The notes under the pieces: generated by a model
Database searches by the model: none
Told to the model about the DNA's origin: nothing
The model's input: only the letters and a program-made list of their open reading frames with translations
Made by a program: the position numbers and the translations under genes
NCBI GenBank assembly: GCA_026692905.1
Contig: JAPLNL010000124.1
Coordinates: 1 to 64,000, forward strand
From: Planctomycetota bacterium
GTDB lineage: Bacteria; Planctomycetota; Planctomycetia; Pirellulales; Pirellulaceae
Length of the DNA: 64,000 nt
Reading direction: 5' to 3'
Shown: piece by piece, positions 18,032 to 26,285 of the stretch
Position numbering within the stretch: position 1 is the first letter of the stretch
Layout: the number at the start of each line of letters is the position of its first letter

Positions 18032-19231
18032 TTAGGTTCGAATGACTTTTCGCATTTGCCAAGTCCCAATCAGGATTAGCGTGATGTTGCTCAGCCACAA
18101 AGTAGCAGCAGGCCAAGTTCCATCTTTGGAAAATTCTAATGTCAATCCAAAGATTGGATAGTAGATCAACAAAATCGGAACAAAACAAACGCCAAATGTC
18201 CACCAGTAGTCGGCACTTCGAATTAATACCGCCATGGGAACTCCGATCCAGACGAATGCAAGACAGCTGAAGCCCTGGGACCAACGCCGCATTGGCTCCG
18301 TCTTGAGACGTGCCAACCTGTTGTCGGTATTGGACATTTCAGCGGCGATCAACCTGGCCGCGTCATCGTTCAAACTTACGTAGCGCCCTGAAGCCAACGC
18401 GATCGCTTGGCGGGTTGCAAGTTTTTCGCGACGGCGGTCATTTAAACCATTTTGACGAGCAAGCTCTGCTGGAATTTGGCCTATCGAATAGTGAGCCGGA
18501 CGAACGGAAGTCGCCCCGTTTTTGTTTGCCAGATTGAGAGGCATTTCAAAGGGCTCAGAGCCAGGAGTCCGAATTTCCTTTTGACCGCTGCCATCCAAAA
18601 GAACCACAAGCGAATCGACCAACTCGATGATCATCTTGTCCTTTTCGGGGTCGATCGAAATCTTAGCTCGCTCAGCGATAATCGTCGTTAACTGGTTATC
18701 GCTCTGCATCCAAATATTGGGCTTAATGAGCCATCGGTCCTTGACATCCTGAACATGGATTGCAAATCCTTTCTCGGAATTGTACGCCTTTTTCGAACTA
18801 AGCCCTTTGTAAATGATCTCTTCTAAGGATCGCAGGATGACGCGTTCGATCGTAGGTTTGGCCCAAGAAACCGCCATATCATTGATCCAAACAGATGGAA
18901 CGCTTAATAAGAAGCCGAGAACGATCGCTGGCCGAAAAATGCACATGGGCGAAATGCCACCACTTTTCAATGCGATAATCTCGTTATCCGCAGAAATCCG
19001 CCCATAAACGCAACAAACAGAAAACAAAATCGTCGGTGGGACGGAATACTGAAGCCCCATGAGAAAGAGGTAAGGCATCAATTTGGCGACCGAAAGGTAA
19101 CTCAAATCGGAAGCGACGAGTTGCTGCCCCACAAACACCAACGAAATCAATGATGTCATCGCGGTTAGCGATAAACCGAATAGCTTGAGAACGTCCCAGA
19201 GGATATAGCGTGTGAATTTCGAGGGAAACAT
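18032..19231 (-). CDS. LptF/LptG (YjgP/YjgQ) family permease
   Basis: Inner membrane permease of the lipopolysaccharide export ABC transporter family; in Gram-negatives LptF and LptG together extract LPS for transport to the outer membrane. The 399-aa protein has the expected plan: three TM helices in the first 130 residues (RYILWDVLKLFGLSLTAMTS..., NEIIALKSGGISP is the family motif), a periplasmic beta-jellyroll-like region to about 290, and three C-terminal TM helices. Its start is 9 nt after the small Cys protein gene and its stop is 17 nt before exbD, so these form one envelope operon. Confidence 0.9.
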   Translation of the reverse strand: MFPSKFTRYILWDVLKLFGLSLTAMTSLISLVFVGQQLVASDLSYLSVAKLMPYLFLMGLQYSVPPTILFSVCCVYGRISADNEIIALKSGGISPMCIFRPAIVLGFLLSVPSVWINDMAVSWAKPTIERVILRSLEEIIYKGLSSKKAYNSEKGFAIHVQDVKDRWLIKPNIWMQSDNQLTTIIAERAKISIDPEKDKMIIELVDSLVVLLDGSGQKEIRTPGSEPFEMPLNLANKNGATSVRPAHYSIGQIPAELARQNGLNDRRREKLATRQAIALASGRYVSLNDDAARLIAAEMSNTDNRLARLKTEPMRRWSQGFSCLAFVWIGVPMAVLIRSADYWWTFGVCFVPILLIYYPIFGLTLEFSKDGTWPAATLWLSNITLILIGTWQMRKVIRT

Positions 19232-19240
19232 GGATGACGA

Positions 19241-19432
19241 CTATATCGAATTCGCATCCCCCGGGTCGATGCCAGTTTCGTGCAGGTCCCATTTGAGCAC
19301 GTGTTCAAGACAGAGCAGCCAGGATGGGGCTCTTGCTTGCGAGCGAAATGGGGCGAAAAATGAGCCGTTGTGACACGATTTGTCAGGTTGGCACACTTGA
19401 GAGACGGCAGTTTGGCAGTAGACACATTTCAT
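19241..19432 (-). CDS. Small cysteine-containing protein upstream of lptF/G
   Basis: A 63-aa frame with ATG start opening MKCVYCQTAVSQVCQPDKSC, that is CxxC plus two further Cys, which suggests a small metal-binding knuckle. The rest is not recognisable. It ends 9 nt before the lptF/G start on the same strand, tight spacing typical of a real operon member. An overlapping frame (19425-19165) runs into lptF/G and looks less protein-like. No homology can be claimed from sequence reading alone. Confidence 0.45.
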   Translation of the reverse strand: MKCVYCQTAVSQVCQPDKSCHNGSFFAPFRSQARAPSWLLCLEHVLKWDLHETGIDPGDANSI

Positions 19433-19530
19433 GTCACGTGCCTCTCACGAAAATCGTTGTCTTAAGCTACGCTTGTTAGATTGGCACGAGTTTCGCTCTT
19501 AAGCAGGAGTTAGGAGGGCGCTCGCCATTT

Positions 19531-19550
19531 CACTAGCTTGCGCGTCGTGT
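19531..19550. repeat. Half copy of the CACTAGC...GCGCGTCGTG palindrome
   Basis: CACTAGCTTGCGCGTCGTGT matches the right arm of the palindrome at 59533-59588 in 19 of 20 bases, but without the other arm. It lies in the 196-bp divergent gap before the DksA-like gene. Confidence 0.6.
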
Positions 19551-19628
19551 TAGGCGAGGTGTGGCATGAGCATTTGTAGACCGTAATTCCTAGAATCATC
19601 TCCACCGTAACAGAATCGAGATCGAAAT

Positions 19629-19943
19629 ATGCTTGACTTGAACGCTATTAAATCTGCCTTGGAGGCAAAACTGAATAAGTTAAAGGATCGCGCAACCGAA
19701 ATCGAAGACACTCTTAGCGCGCCGAAAAACGCGGATTCGGGAGAGCGGGCTATTGAGCTAGAGGGCGACCAAACTGCCACCGCCATCGGCGAGATTACGG
19801 AAGCAGAGATTCGCGATATCAAATTTGCCCTTCGAAGAATTGAAACAGGTGAATATTCGACGTGTGAATCATGTGGAAAGCACATTCCTGTAGAGCGATT
19901 GCGGGCGTTACCATGGACTAGTCGGTGCACCGTTTGTTCATAA
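19629..19943 (+). CDS. DksA/TraR-type zinc finger protein
   Basis: Small member of the DksA/TraR family, which bind RNA polymerase through the secondary channel and modulate transcription, often with ppGpp. The 104-aa protein has an N-terminal coiled coil (about 5-75). A C4 zinc finger follows with C79/C82 (STCESCGKHIPVERL) and C100/C103 at the very end. The acidic tip of the coil reads GERAIELEGDQTA. It is shorter than E. coli DksA and closer to planctomycete/actinobacterial small forms. No operon partner downstream. Confidence 0.88.
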   Translation: MLDLNAIKSALEAKLNKLKDRATEIEDTLSAPKNADSGERAIELEGDQTATAIGEITEAEIRDIKFALRRIETGEYSTCESCGKHIPVERLRALPWTSRCTVCS

Positions 19944-20046
19944 GCAGCGCGACCCTAGCACGAGTGTTTTTTTAGCTCATTTGCAGGGTGTGGATAAACA
20001 ACTTAGACGGGCGGACGGTATCGGAATGCGCCTGCTACGTTGAAAT

Positions 20047-20080
20047 AAAAAAACCCATCGGTCGCCCGATGGGTTTTTAT
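20047..20080. terminator. Bidirectional intrinsic terminator
   Basis: Perfect stem AAAAACCCATCGG / CCGATGGGTTTTT with a TCGC loop, followed on the minus strand by further T residues and on the plus strand by TTTTTAT. It lies 28 bases after the stop of the Flp pilin gene on the minus strand and about 100 bases after the DksA-like gene on the plus strand, so it can end both transcripts. Confidence 0.9.
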
Positions 20081-20107
20081 ATTCGTGTCTCGGCTTGGTC
20101 GAGCGGT

Positions 20108-20290
20108 TTAGCTTGCCGACCCAAGTTGAGTTGCAACATTGGTGAACGTTGTGCTTGCACTCTTGCCGATGCTTGAAACGGCTGTCAAGCATACGACGAT
20201 AATGAGCGAGAGCATAACCGCGTATTCAACAGCGGTTGGTCCATCTTCACTCTTCAAAAAACGCTTCAGTTTCATGGCGAAATTTTTCAT
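20108..20290 (-). CDS. Flp family type IVb pilin
   Basis: Class IVb (Flp/Tad) major pilin precursor of 60 aa. The short positively charged leader ends in Gly17. The mature protein begins PTAVEYAVMLSLIIVVCL with Glu and Tyr at mature positions 5 and 6, as required by the TadV-type prepilin peptidase, followed by a 20-residue hydrophobic helix. A strong Shine-Dalgarno (GGAGGG, complement of 20298-20303) precedes the ATG, the best in the window, which fits high expression. No tad export genes are near. The terminator at 20047 ends the transcript. Confidence 0.93.
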   Translation of the reverse strand: MKNFAMKLKRFLKSEDGPTAVEYAVMLSLIIVVCLTAVSSIGKSASTTFTNVATQLGSAS

Positions 20291-20575
20291 GGGTATACCC
20301 TCCGACAGGTATTTTCGGCTGCTGCCGAACTAGGTGGTCAAAATAAAATCCCTCGCAATCGGTCTGAATTCATCGCCATGACGTCAAACGATCACTGGGC
20401 ACTTTGCTGATTGGGCAGCAAGCGAGGCATGGTTGTCTCGCCGGATGAAAGATAGGACACTTTTAGGGTCCGTCAAACTTTAGGGTCTGAATTCATTAGC
20501 AAAAATTGAGTTCAGAGTTCACGAAAGCAAAATTGCGATCGGAAGATTCCGATTAACCGGATTGTGTTGGAGTGC
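20291..20575. other. 285-bp leader region upstream of the pilin with short direct repeats
   Basis: No gene is seen. GGTCTGAATTCAT occurs at 20361-20373 and again at 20484-20496, and TTTAGGGTC occurs twice at about 20462 and 20480. As this is the upstream side of the well-expressed pilin gene, these may be regulator sites. The ABA4-like gene ends at 20576 on the far side. Confidence 0.35.
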
Positions 20576-21034
20576 TTAGTGAGATTCCGTCGGCGTTTGG
20601 TCACTAACGCCCCGTCGTACGAACGCCAAACCGCTATCCAAAGCAAAGTAGAGAAGTAAGCCGAAGGGCCCAAGCAAGAATGTGGCGGCTAAGATAGGGG
20701 CTTGAAAGACACGGTGTATCTTTTTCAGATCGGATTGCTCAGCAATCCAAAGTCCTACAAAGAGATCGAATGCAAGATAGTGCAGCCATCCGGCAAACAC
20801 GACTGCATCCGAACCAAAGAGTGCTTTCACTTCGTTGAGCGTAGAGAATCCACCGCCGTCGACTTCCGAGATAAATCGAAAGATGACGGCCGTGTAGATC
20901 AAACAGATGGAACCAACTAGTCCTCGCCGCAACGCGAAGATTAGCCAGGATGCCCGTGGCAGGAAAATGAGGGAAATCCAAGCGACCAGGGCAACTGAGT
21001 TCGCGATTTGGAACGCTTGCCCCCAATCCATCAT
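20576..21034 (-). CDS. ABA4-like (DUF4281) membrane protein
   Basis: Small polytopic membrane protein of 152 aa resembling the ABA4/DUF4281 family, whose plant member is needed for neoxanthin formation; bacterial roles are unclear. Four hydrophobic segments are visible (about 9-27, 35-53, 75-95, 108-130). The family-like motif FAGWLHYLAFDLFVGLWI and a following PILAATFLLGPFGLLLYF are characteristic. Its ATG overlaps the stop of the small basic protein gene upstream by one base (TAATG), so they are coupled. A carotenoid link is inference from the family only. Confidence 0.78.
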   Translation of the reverse strand: MMDWGQAFQIANSVALVAWISLIFLPRASWLIFALRRGLVGSICLIYTAVIFRFISEVDGGGFSTLNEVKALFGSDAVVFAGWLHYLAFDLFVGLWIAEQSDLKKIHRVFQAPILAATFLLGPFGLLLYFALDSGLAFVRRGVSDQTPTESH

Positions 21035-21213
21035 TATGCAAGCTTCCAGGCTTGAATAAGTTGCTCAGCACCAGGGCTCAAACGACGGAGTTTGTGAACG
21101 ATTGCGGCCTTTTCGGTCTTGTTCGCTTTTTCACATTTTTTGTGAAGGTTCGCCAATTTCTTGGTGCGGTGTCGTCGTTTGCGAAGTTCTCGTTGTCGTT
21201 CGGTTCCAGCCAT
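21034..21213 (-). CDS. Small basic protein (GTERQRELRKRRHR type)
   Basis: Very basic 59-aa protein from the ATG at 21213 (MAGTERQRELRKRRHRTKKL...), mostly helical with many Lys/Arg, ending SPGAEQLIQAWKLA. I recall similar small proteins in planctomycetes (possibly DUF6800), but their function is unknown; the charge suggests nucleic acid or ribosome contact. An ATG at 21276 would extend it by 21 residues (PDRRDRILELIPRYDKKEL); both are possible. It is translationally coupled to the ABA4-like gene by a TAATG overlap. Confidence 0.65.
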   Translation of the reverse strand: MAGTERQRELRKRRHRTKKLANLHKKCEKANKTEKAAIVHKLRRLSPGAEQLIQAWKLA

Positions 21214-21460
21214 TGCAAGTTCTTTCTTATCGTATCGAGGGATGAGTTCAAGTATTCGATCTCTCCGGTCTGGCATACCGGTCAAGACGGAGAACGATAA
21301 CGAAATTTGCTAAATTCGTCAATGTTGGGCGTTCCAAGCCTGGGCGCCCTGGATAGCTTGAAGGATCTTTGGCAAGATGTGTGGAATGTGACCGAACTTG
21401 CCCAGCAAAATCAAATTTGGCGATGTTCACGTTGGTGTCGAAGACTATTTGGAGCCGTTA

Positions 21461-22213
21461 ATGACTGAAACTACAGCTGTCGTCCTGGCAGCGGGAAAGG
21501 GGACTCGAATGAAAAGCGAGCTTCCCAAGGTTCTGTTTCCTGTCTTGGGCCGAGCCATGATCCATTGGGTTTTGGACGCCCTGCAGTCTGCCGGAATCCG
21601 GCAAATTATTGTAGTTGTTGGCTACCGTGCTGACTTGGTCAAACAGGAGTTAGCTGGTCGCGGAGTCGATTTTGCACTCCAAACTGAGCAACTTGGGACG
21701 GGCCATGCCGTTCAAATGTGCAAGTCGCAACTGGAAAAAGGAGACAAGCCGGTCCTGGTTGTCGCAGGGGACTCACCGATGGTTCAGGCCAGTTCAGTCC
21801 GCGAACTGATCGAGGAGTTTGACGAGGGTGGTTTCGGTTGCTTGCTCGGGACGCTCATTAAGGATAATCCTTATGGTTTAGGCAGAATTGTCCGAGATCA
21901 CCAACATAATTTCTTGCGCATTGTCGAGCACAAAGATGCTTCGCTTGAGCAGTTGCAGATCGGTGAGGTCAATATGAGCACGTACTTGTTTGATCGGCCC
22001 AGTCTTCTGTGGGCGCTGGACAATTTGCAGAACAAAAATTCGCAATCCGAGTATTATTTGACGGATTGCCCGGAACTACTGCTGAAAAACGGTTGCAAGG
22101 TCGATGCTCGCCCTGTGTTAAAAGCGTGCGAGTCTTTGAGTATCAATACAATCGATGAACTTGCTATGGTTGAGTCGAAAATGCGAGAGATGGGATACCA
22201 ATGCGCGAGCTAA
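21461..22213 (+). CDS. glmU: GlmU-type N-acetylglucosamine-1-phosphate uridyltransferase, uridyltransferase domain only
   Basis: Nucleotidyltransferase making UDP-GlcNAc from GlcNAc-1-P and UTP for peptidoglycan and envelope glycans. The 250-aa protein from the ATG at 21461 (GGAG 8 nt upstream) has AVVLAAGKGTRMKSELPKVL, QTEQLGTGHAVQ, VVAGDSPMV (GDxP motif) and GEVNMSTYLF. It stops after the uridyltransferase domain: the left-handed beta-helix acetyltransferase half of bifunctional GlmU is absent and is not present out of frame downstream. The GlcN-1-P acetylation step must be encoded elsewhere. The last 13 bases overlap prs. Confidence 0.88.
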   Translation: MTETTAVVLAAGKGTRMKSELPKVLFPVLGRAMIHWVLDALQSAGIRQIIVVVGYRADLVKQELAGRGVDFALQTEQLGTGHAVQMCKSQLEKGDKPVLVVAGDSPMVQASSVRELIEEFDEGGFGCLLGTLIKDNPYGLGRIVRDHQHNFLRIVEHKDASLEQLQIGEVNMSTYLFDRPSLLWALDNLQNKNSQSEYYLTDCPELLLKNGCKVDARPVLKACESLSINTIDELAMVESKMREMGYQCAS

Positions 22214-23148
22214 AGATCTTCAGTGGCCGCGCCAATCCACAATTGGCAAAAGACATTTGCGCTTTCCTGCATTTGGATTTGGGCTCTATCACTCTGAACA
22301 AGTTTCCGGATGGTGAAAACAACTGCAAAGTCGAAGATGACGTGCGTGGTCGAGATGTTTACTTGATCCAGCCAACTTGCCCACCCGTCAATGATAATTT
22401 GATGGAACTGCTCATCATGATCGACTCTTGCAAGCGGGCCAGCGCTGCGCGAATCACCGCCGTGATGCCTTACTACGGCTACGCTCGGCAAGACCGAAAG
22501 GACGAGGGGCGAACTCCCATTACGGCCAAATTGGTCGCGAACGTGATCACGCGTGCCGGAGCGGATCGCGTCTTGGCTATGGACTTGCACGCGCCTCAGA
22601 TTCAAGGGTTCTTCGACGTTCCCGTCGATCACTTATACGCTGCACCTGTCTTTACATCCTACTTCCAAAGCAGAATGTTGGAACCGGCGGAGATTGTCGT
22701 CGTTAGCCCAGATGAGGGCAGTATCAAAAGAGCAATCGGTCACGCGAAAAGACTCGGTGGGAAAATCGCGATTATCGATAAACAACGCGACAGCGCGCTC
22801 AAGACCCAGCAAAAGCACATCATCGGCGGTCCTGTCGAAGGCAAGATTTGCCTCATGTTTGACGACATGATCAGCACTGCAGGCTCGATTTGCGGTGCGG
22901 CCCAACTGGTTCACAAGGCAGGCGCTAAAGAAATCCACTTGGCCGCAACCCACGGCGTTCTTTGCGACAACGCTATCGAAAATCTGCGCAAGGCGCCGAT
23001 CAATAGCCTAGTGATCACCGATACGATTCCTCTACCCGATGAAAAACGCTTGCCAAACATCCATGTTCTCAGCGTTGCCCCACTGCTGGCAGAAGCGATC
23101 CGACGCATCCACTCGAACAAGTCCATCAGTCAGATGTTTACTGGCTGA
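22201..23148 (+). CDS. prs: Ribose-phosphate pyrophosphokinase
   Basis: Makes PRPP from ribose-5-phosphate and ATP, the precursor of nucleotides, histidine, tryptophan and NAD. The 315-aa length is standard. Marks: KIFSGRANPQLA, KFPDGE, YYGYARQDRK (ATP-binding flexible region), the divalent-cation segment VLAMDLHAPQIQGFF, and the PRPP-binding loop CLMFDDMISTAGSI. It starts inside the end of the glmU gene (13-nt overlap), coupling UDP-GlcNAc and PRPP synthesis, a gene order also known from Bacillus and other bacteria. Confidence 0.97.
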   Translation: MRELKIFSGRANPQLAKDICAFLHLDLGSITLNKFPDGENNCKVEDDVRGRDVYLIQPTCPPVNDNLMELLIMIDSCKRASAARITAVMPYYGYARQDRKDEGRTPITAKLVANVITRAGADRVLAMDLHAPQIQGFFDVPVDHLYAAPVFTSYFQSRMLEPAEIVVVSPDEGSIKRAIGHAKRLGGKIAIIDKQRDSALKTQQKHIIGGPVEGKICLMFDDMISTAGSICGAAQLVHKAGAKEIHLAATHGVLCDNAIENLRKAPINSLVITDTIPLPDEKRLPNIHVLSVAPLLAEAIRRIHSNKSISQMFTG

Positions 23149-23255
23149 GTCAATTGAAGATTTCCTGACCAGCAGTTACACTGGTTCTCTGCTTTGATTC
23201 AGTCGAATTTCCTAACTTTAATTCATTTATACAGAGGCGACGGTTCGAGGTTGGC

Positions 23256-24053
23256 ATGCTTCAGAATTTACGCAAGCTACAGTTGACTGAGACTCAACGA
23301 GACGGGATGCGTCATGCGGGTCAGTTTAACGCCCAGCTCATGGACTATCTTCGCCAGTACATTGTGGCTGGGATTTCAACCGACGAGATCGATCGACTCG
23401 TTACGGATTACACACACCAACACAAACATATCCCAGCAACACTTGGGTACTTAGGTTATACCAAGAGCTGCTGCACAAGCGTCAACGAAGTCATCTGCCA
23501 CGGAATTCCGTGCGACTATGTCCTCAAGGATGGTGACATCGTCAATGTAGACATCACCTCTATCGTTGATGGTTGGCATGGAGATCAATCGGAAACGTTC
23601 TTGATCGGAAATGTCACGGACGAGGGACGCAAAGTCACCCAATGTGCTTTCGACGCAATGCATCGAGCGATTGCGGCCCTGGAACCTGGCTGCCCGGTAA
23701 GTGTCATCGGGGACAATGTAGTGGAAGAAGCGACAGAACGCGGATTCTCCGTGGTTCGAGAATACGTTGGACACGGACTAGGACGTCGCTTTCATCAGTA
23801 CCCAAACATCCCTCACGTTCCAGACCGAAAAAGCAAACAAGAGCGATTGCTTCCCGGAATGTGCTTTACCGTGGAGCCGATGATCAACGCTGGCACCAGA
23901 TTTACTAAACTCGATACCAAGGACAATTGGACGGTTCGTACGCGAGACGGTAAACTCTCAGCTCAATTCGAGCATACGGTTTTGATGCGTGAGGATGGAC
24001 CCGAGATTCTAACCCAATGCGCAAACGGGCCACGATGCGGCTACAAGTTCTAG
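23256..24053 (+). CDS. map: Methionine aminopeptidase type I
   Basis: Removes N-terminal Met from new proteins; cytosolic dinuclear metalloenzyme. The 265-aa protein shows the five metal ligands D99 (VNVDITSIVDG), D110 (WHGDQSETF), H173 (GHGLGRRFH), E207 (FTVEPMI) and E239 (AQFEHTVL), plus substrate His82 (EVICHGIP). The C-terminal QCANGPRCGYKF adds two Cys that are not part of the catalytic core. It follows prs by about 107 bp and precedes the chemosensory operon. Confidence 0.96.
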   Translation: MLQNLRKLQLTETQRDGMRHAGQFNAQLMDYLRQYIVAGISTDEIDRLVTDYTHQHKHIPATLGYLGYTKSCCTSVNEVICHGIPCDYVLKDGDIVNVDITSIVDGWHGDQSETFLIGNVTDEGRKVTQCAFDAMHRAIAALEPGCPVSVIGDNVVEEATERGFSVVREYVGHGLGRRFHQYPNIPHVPDRKSKQERLLPGMCFTVEPMINAGTRFTKLDTKDNWTVRTRDGKLSAQFEHTVLMREDGPEILTQCANGPRCGYKF

Positions 24054-24288
24054 GAAAACGGAAGCGTACAAACGGGTTCGATTGAGACTTGTTGGGAACA
24101 CGAACGGTTTTCGGAAGCTTCAAAAGCGTTTCAACGACACAATCCGCCCCCAAATCGATGAATATCGGTCCGATTCCTTGTGCCACGGTTCACGCAGACT
24201 ATCATCAGAGGGGTTAGGGATTTTTCCGAGATCATTCGACCTAGTCACCTTTTTTCCGTCTAATCGCACCTTGAAGACTTCGAATGTA

Positions 24289-24798
24289 GTGTCCGAAAAC
24301 CTCAAGCGAAATGTCGCTCAATTTGTAGCTTTTCGCATCGAGAACCAAACATACGCGTTTCGGATCGAGCAGATCCAGGAAATCGTCATCCTAAGCCAAG
24401 TCACGCGGACGCCTCAAGTCCCCGATTATGTCGAGGGAGTAGCGAATCTTCGCGGCTCCATTATTCCGATCGTCAATTTGCGGAAGCTCTTTGGACTTGC
24501 GCCGAAACCAATTGACGCCGACACCCGAACCATCGTTGTCAACGTCGGTAAGCGAACAATTGGCTGCACTGTCGATACGGTAACCCAAGTGGTTCGAATT
24601 GGACAAGACGCAGTACACACAGCTCCCGAGACCGTCACAGGCCATGGTGCTAGCTACATTTCCGGTTTCGCTCGAGTCGGAGAGCAGTTAATCGTCCTTC
24701 TCGAAGTCGAGGAATTGCTGGATCCGCAGAAACTCGAACAAATTAGCAAGATCGCGATGCCTGAACTTCCTCGCAACGCGATTCAAAAACAATCGTAA
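24289..24798 (+). CDS. cheW: CheW coupling protein
   Basis: Adaptor linking chemoreceptors to CheA; soluble two-subdomain beta-barrel protein. From the GTG at 24289 it is 169 aa: VAQFVAFRIENQTYAFRI, EIVILSQVTRTPQVPDYVEGVANLRGSIIPIVNLRKLFGL covers the conserved receptor/CheA contact (VEGVANLRG), and LLEVEELLD closes the fold. Upstream in-frame sequence to 24082 has no CheW likeness and begins with TTG; TTG at 24271 is another possible start. First gene of the che operon, 62 nt before the receptor gene. Confidence 0.9.
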   Translation: MSENLKRNVAQFVAFRIENQTYAFRIEQIQEIVILSQVTRTPQVPDYVEGVANLRGSIIPIVNLRKLFGLAPKPIDADTRTIVVNVGKRTIGCTVDTVTQVVRIGQDAVHTAPETVTGHGASYISGFARVGEQLIVLLEVEELLDPQKLEQISKIAMPELPRNAIQKQS

Positions 24799-24860
24799 CC
24801 TGACGCGTAAGCTCACCCTACACTCATTTTACTCCAAATACGACTGGAGCCTATCTAGCA

Positions 24861-26285
24861 ATGGCCGAAATCAACAATCCAACCACCAAGAGCAACCGCC
24901 GCAAAGTGCCTGCGGCAAAGGCAGCGGTCAAGAAGCCAGAAAGCTCGGAGACTCATACAGCTAAGAACGCGATGTTTGATGCGTTCAGCCGCGCGATGGC
25001 GATTATCGAGTTCACCGTCGAGGGTACTATCCTTTGGGCCAATGAAAATTTTCTACAAACGATTGGCTATACGCTCGACGAAATCAAAGGTCGTCATCAC
25101 AGTTTGTTCGTAGATCCAGAGTATCGATCGTCGTCGGAGTATCGAGATTTTTGGTACGATCTTGGACAAGGCATCGTCAAGGTCTCAAGGTTCAAGCGGT
25201 ATGGGAAAGGTGGCCGTGAAGTCTACTTACAAGCGGCATACAGCCCAGTCATCAATGACCATGGGACGACTATCAAAGTCGTAAAGCTAGCTGCAGATGT
25301 TACGGCGGACGCGATGCGAGAAATTCGTTCTCAGGAACGTGAGGACGCGGTCCAGGCTCAACAAGCGGAAGACAAACGAGTTCTCGAAGACAAAGTGAAT
25401 GAGCTTTCGATCAATGTTGAGGCCGCATCGAAGGGTGATCTGACGCAAAAAGTTTCCGTCAGCGGCAACGACGATATGGGACGGCTAGGAACTAGTCTAA
25501 GCAAAATGATTTGCGATCTAAGATCGATCATCGGCGAGGTCATGGCAGCCGCACAGCAACAAAACGAAGGAGCCCGGACAATCGCCGAGAGCAGCGCGAA
25601 TTTGAGCGAAGGCGCACAAACCCAAGCGGCCTCAGTCGAGGAGATGACGGCCAGCGTGGCGCAGATGATCGAGGCTATGGAAGTCATTTCTAAGAATGCC
25701 AACGTCGCCAAATCCAAAGCCGTTGAAACTTCCAAGCTGGCCAAGGGAGGTGGAACGACGGTAGACGAAGCTGTCAACGCCATGAAGATGATCCAGAAAT
25801 CGAGCGAGCAGATCAACGAGATCATCCAAGTCATCAGTGAAATCGCAAGCCAAACCAACTTGCTCGCACTCAATGCTGCGATCGAAGCCGCTCGGGCTGG
25901 TGAGCATGGTCTGGGCTTCGCCGTGGTTGCTGATGAAGTGCGGAAGCTGGCTGAACGATCCAGCGAAGCGGCAAAGGAGATTACCAAGTTGATTAAGGAG
26001 TCTTCGCGCCGCGTGGAGGAAGGGGCAAGTTTATCTCAAAGAGTTGGCGAGTCGCTTAAGAAGATTGTAGAATCCGTCGACGACACTGCAGACGGCATCG
26101 GCCACATCGCTGCCTCAACGGAAGCTCAGGCAGCAAGTGCTCAAGAAGTCAAGGCAGCCATTCGAAGCGTGTCGGACACAACCGAGTCCAACGCAGCAGC
26201 CTCGGAAGAGATGGCTGCAAGCGCCGAGCAACTCGGAGCTCAAGCCCAGAGCCTCCGCGATCTTGTGGCGAAATTTCGAATCTAA
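24861..26285 (+). CDS. Soluble PAS-HAMP methyl-accepting chemotaxis receptor
   Basis: Chemoreceptor with no TM helix or signal peptide, so it senses cytoplasmic cues. The 474-aa order is a basic linker (1-35), a PAS domain (about 38-155: [22 protein letters not shown]..., [20 protein letters not shown]), a HAMP-like segment (about 180-230, [22 protein letters not shown]) and the long signalling coiled coil. The highly conserved hairpin tip [20 protein letters not shown], with [18 protein letters not shown], lies near residues 330-370. There is no C-terminal CheR-tethering pentapeptide. The stop overlaps cheR (TAATG). Confidence 0.94.
   Translation: MAEINNPTTKSNRRKVPAAKAAVKKPESSETHTAKNAMFDAFSRAMAIIEFTVEGTILWANENFLQTIGYTLDEIKGRHHSLFVDPEYRSSSEYRDFWYDLGQGIVKVSRFKRYGKGGREVYLQAAYSPVINDHGTTIKVVKLAADVTADAMREIRSQEREDAVQAQQAEDKRVLEDKVNELSINVEAASKGDLTQKVSVSGNDDMGRLGTSLSKMICDLRSIIGEVMAAAQQQNEGARTIAESSANLSEGAQTQAASVEEMTASVAQMIEAMEVISKNANVAKSKAVETSKLAKGGGTTVDEAVNAMKMIQKSSEQINEIIQVISEIASQTNLLALNAAIEAARAGEHGLGFAVVADEVRKLAERSSEAAKEITKLIKESSRRVEEGASLSQRVGESLKKIVESVDDTADGIGHIAASTEAQAASAQEVKAAIRSVSDTTESNAAASEEMAASAEQLGAQAQSLRDLVAKFRI

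Noticed and set aside
18014-18284. 90-residue extension of the first ExbD
   Set aside because: Overlaps the permease coding region and shows none of the ExbD pattern before TPMIDV.
19165-19425. 86-residue frame overlapping the small Cys protein and the lptF/G start
   Set aside because: It runs through the permease start in another frame and has no domain likeness; the 63-residue frame fits the spacing better.
22213-22633. GlmU broken by a frameshift
   Set aside because: No hexapeptide-repeat acetyltransferase sequence is found in any frame after the stop; the overlapping frame is a complete prs.
25358-25987. Long antisense frame opposite the chemoreceptor signalling domain
   Set aside because: Ser/Ala/Leu-rich composition mirrors the repetitive coiled-coil codons of the receptor; no start context or family likeness.
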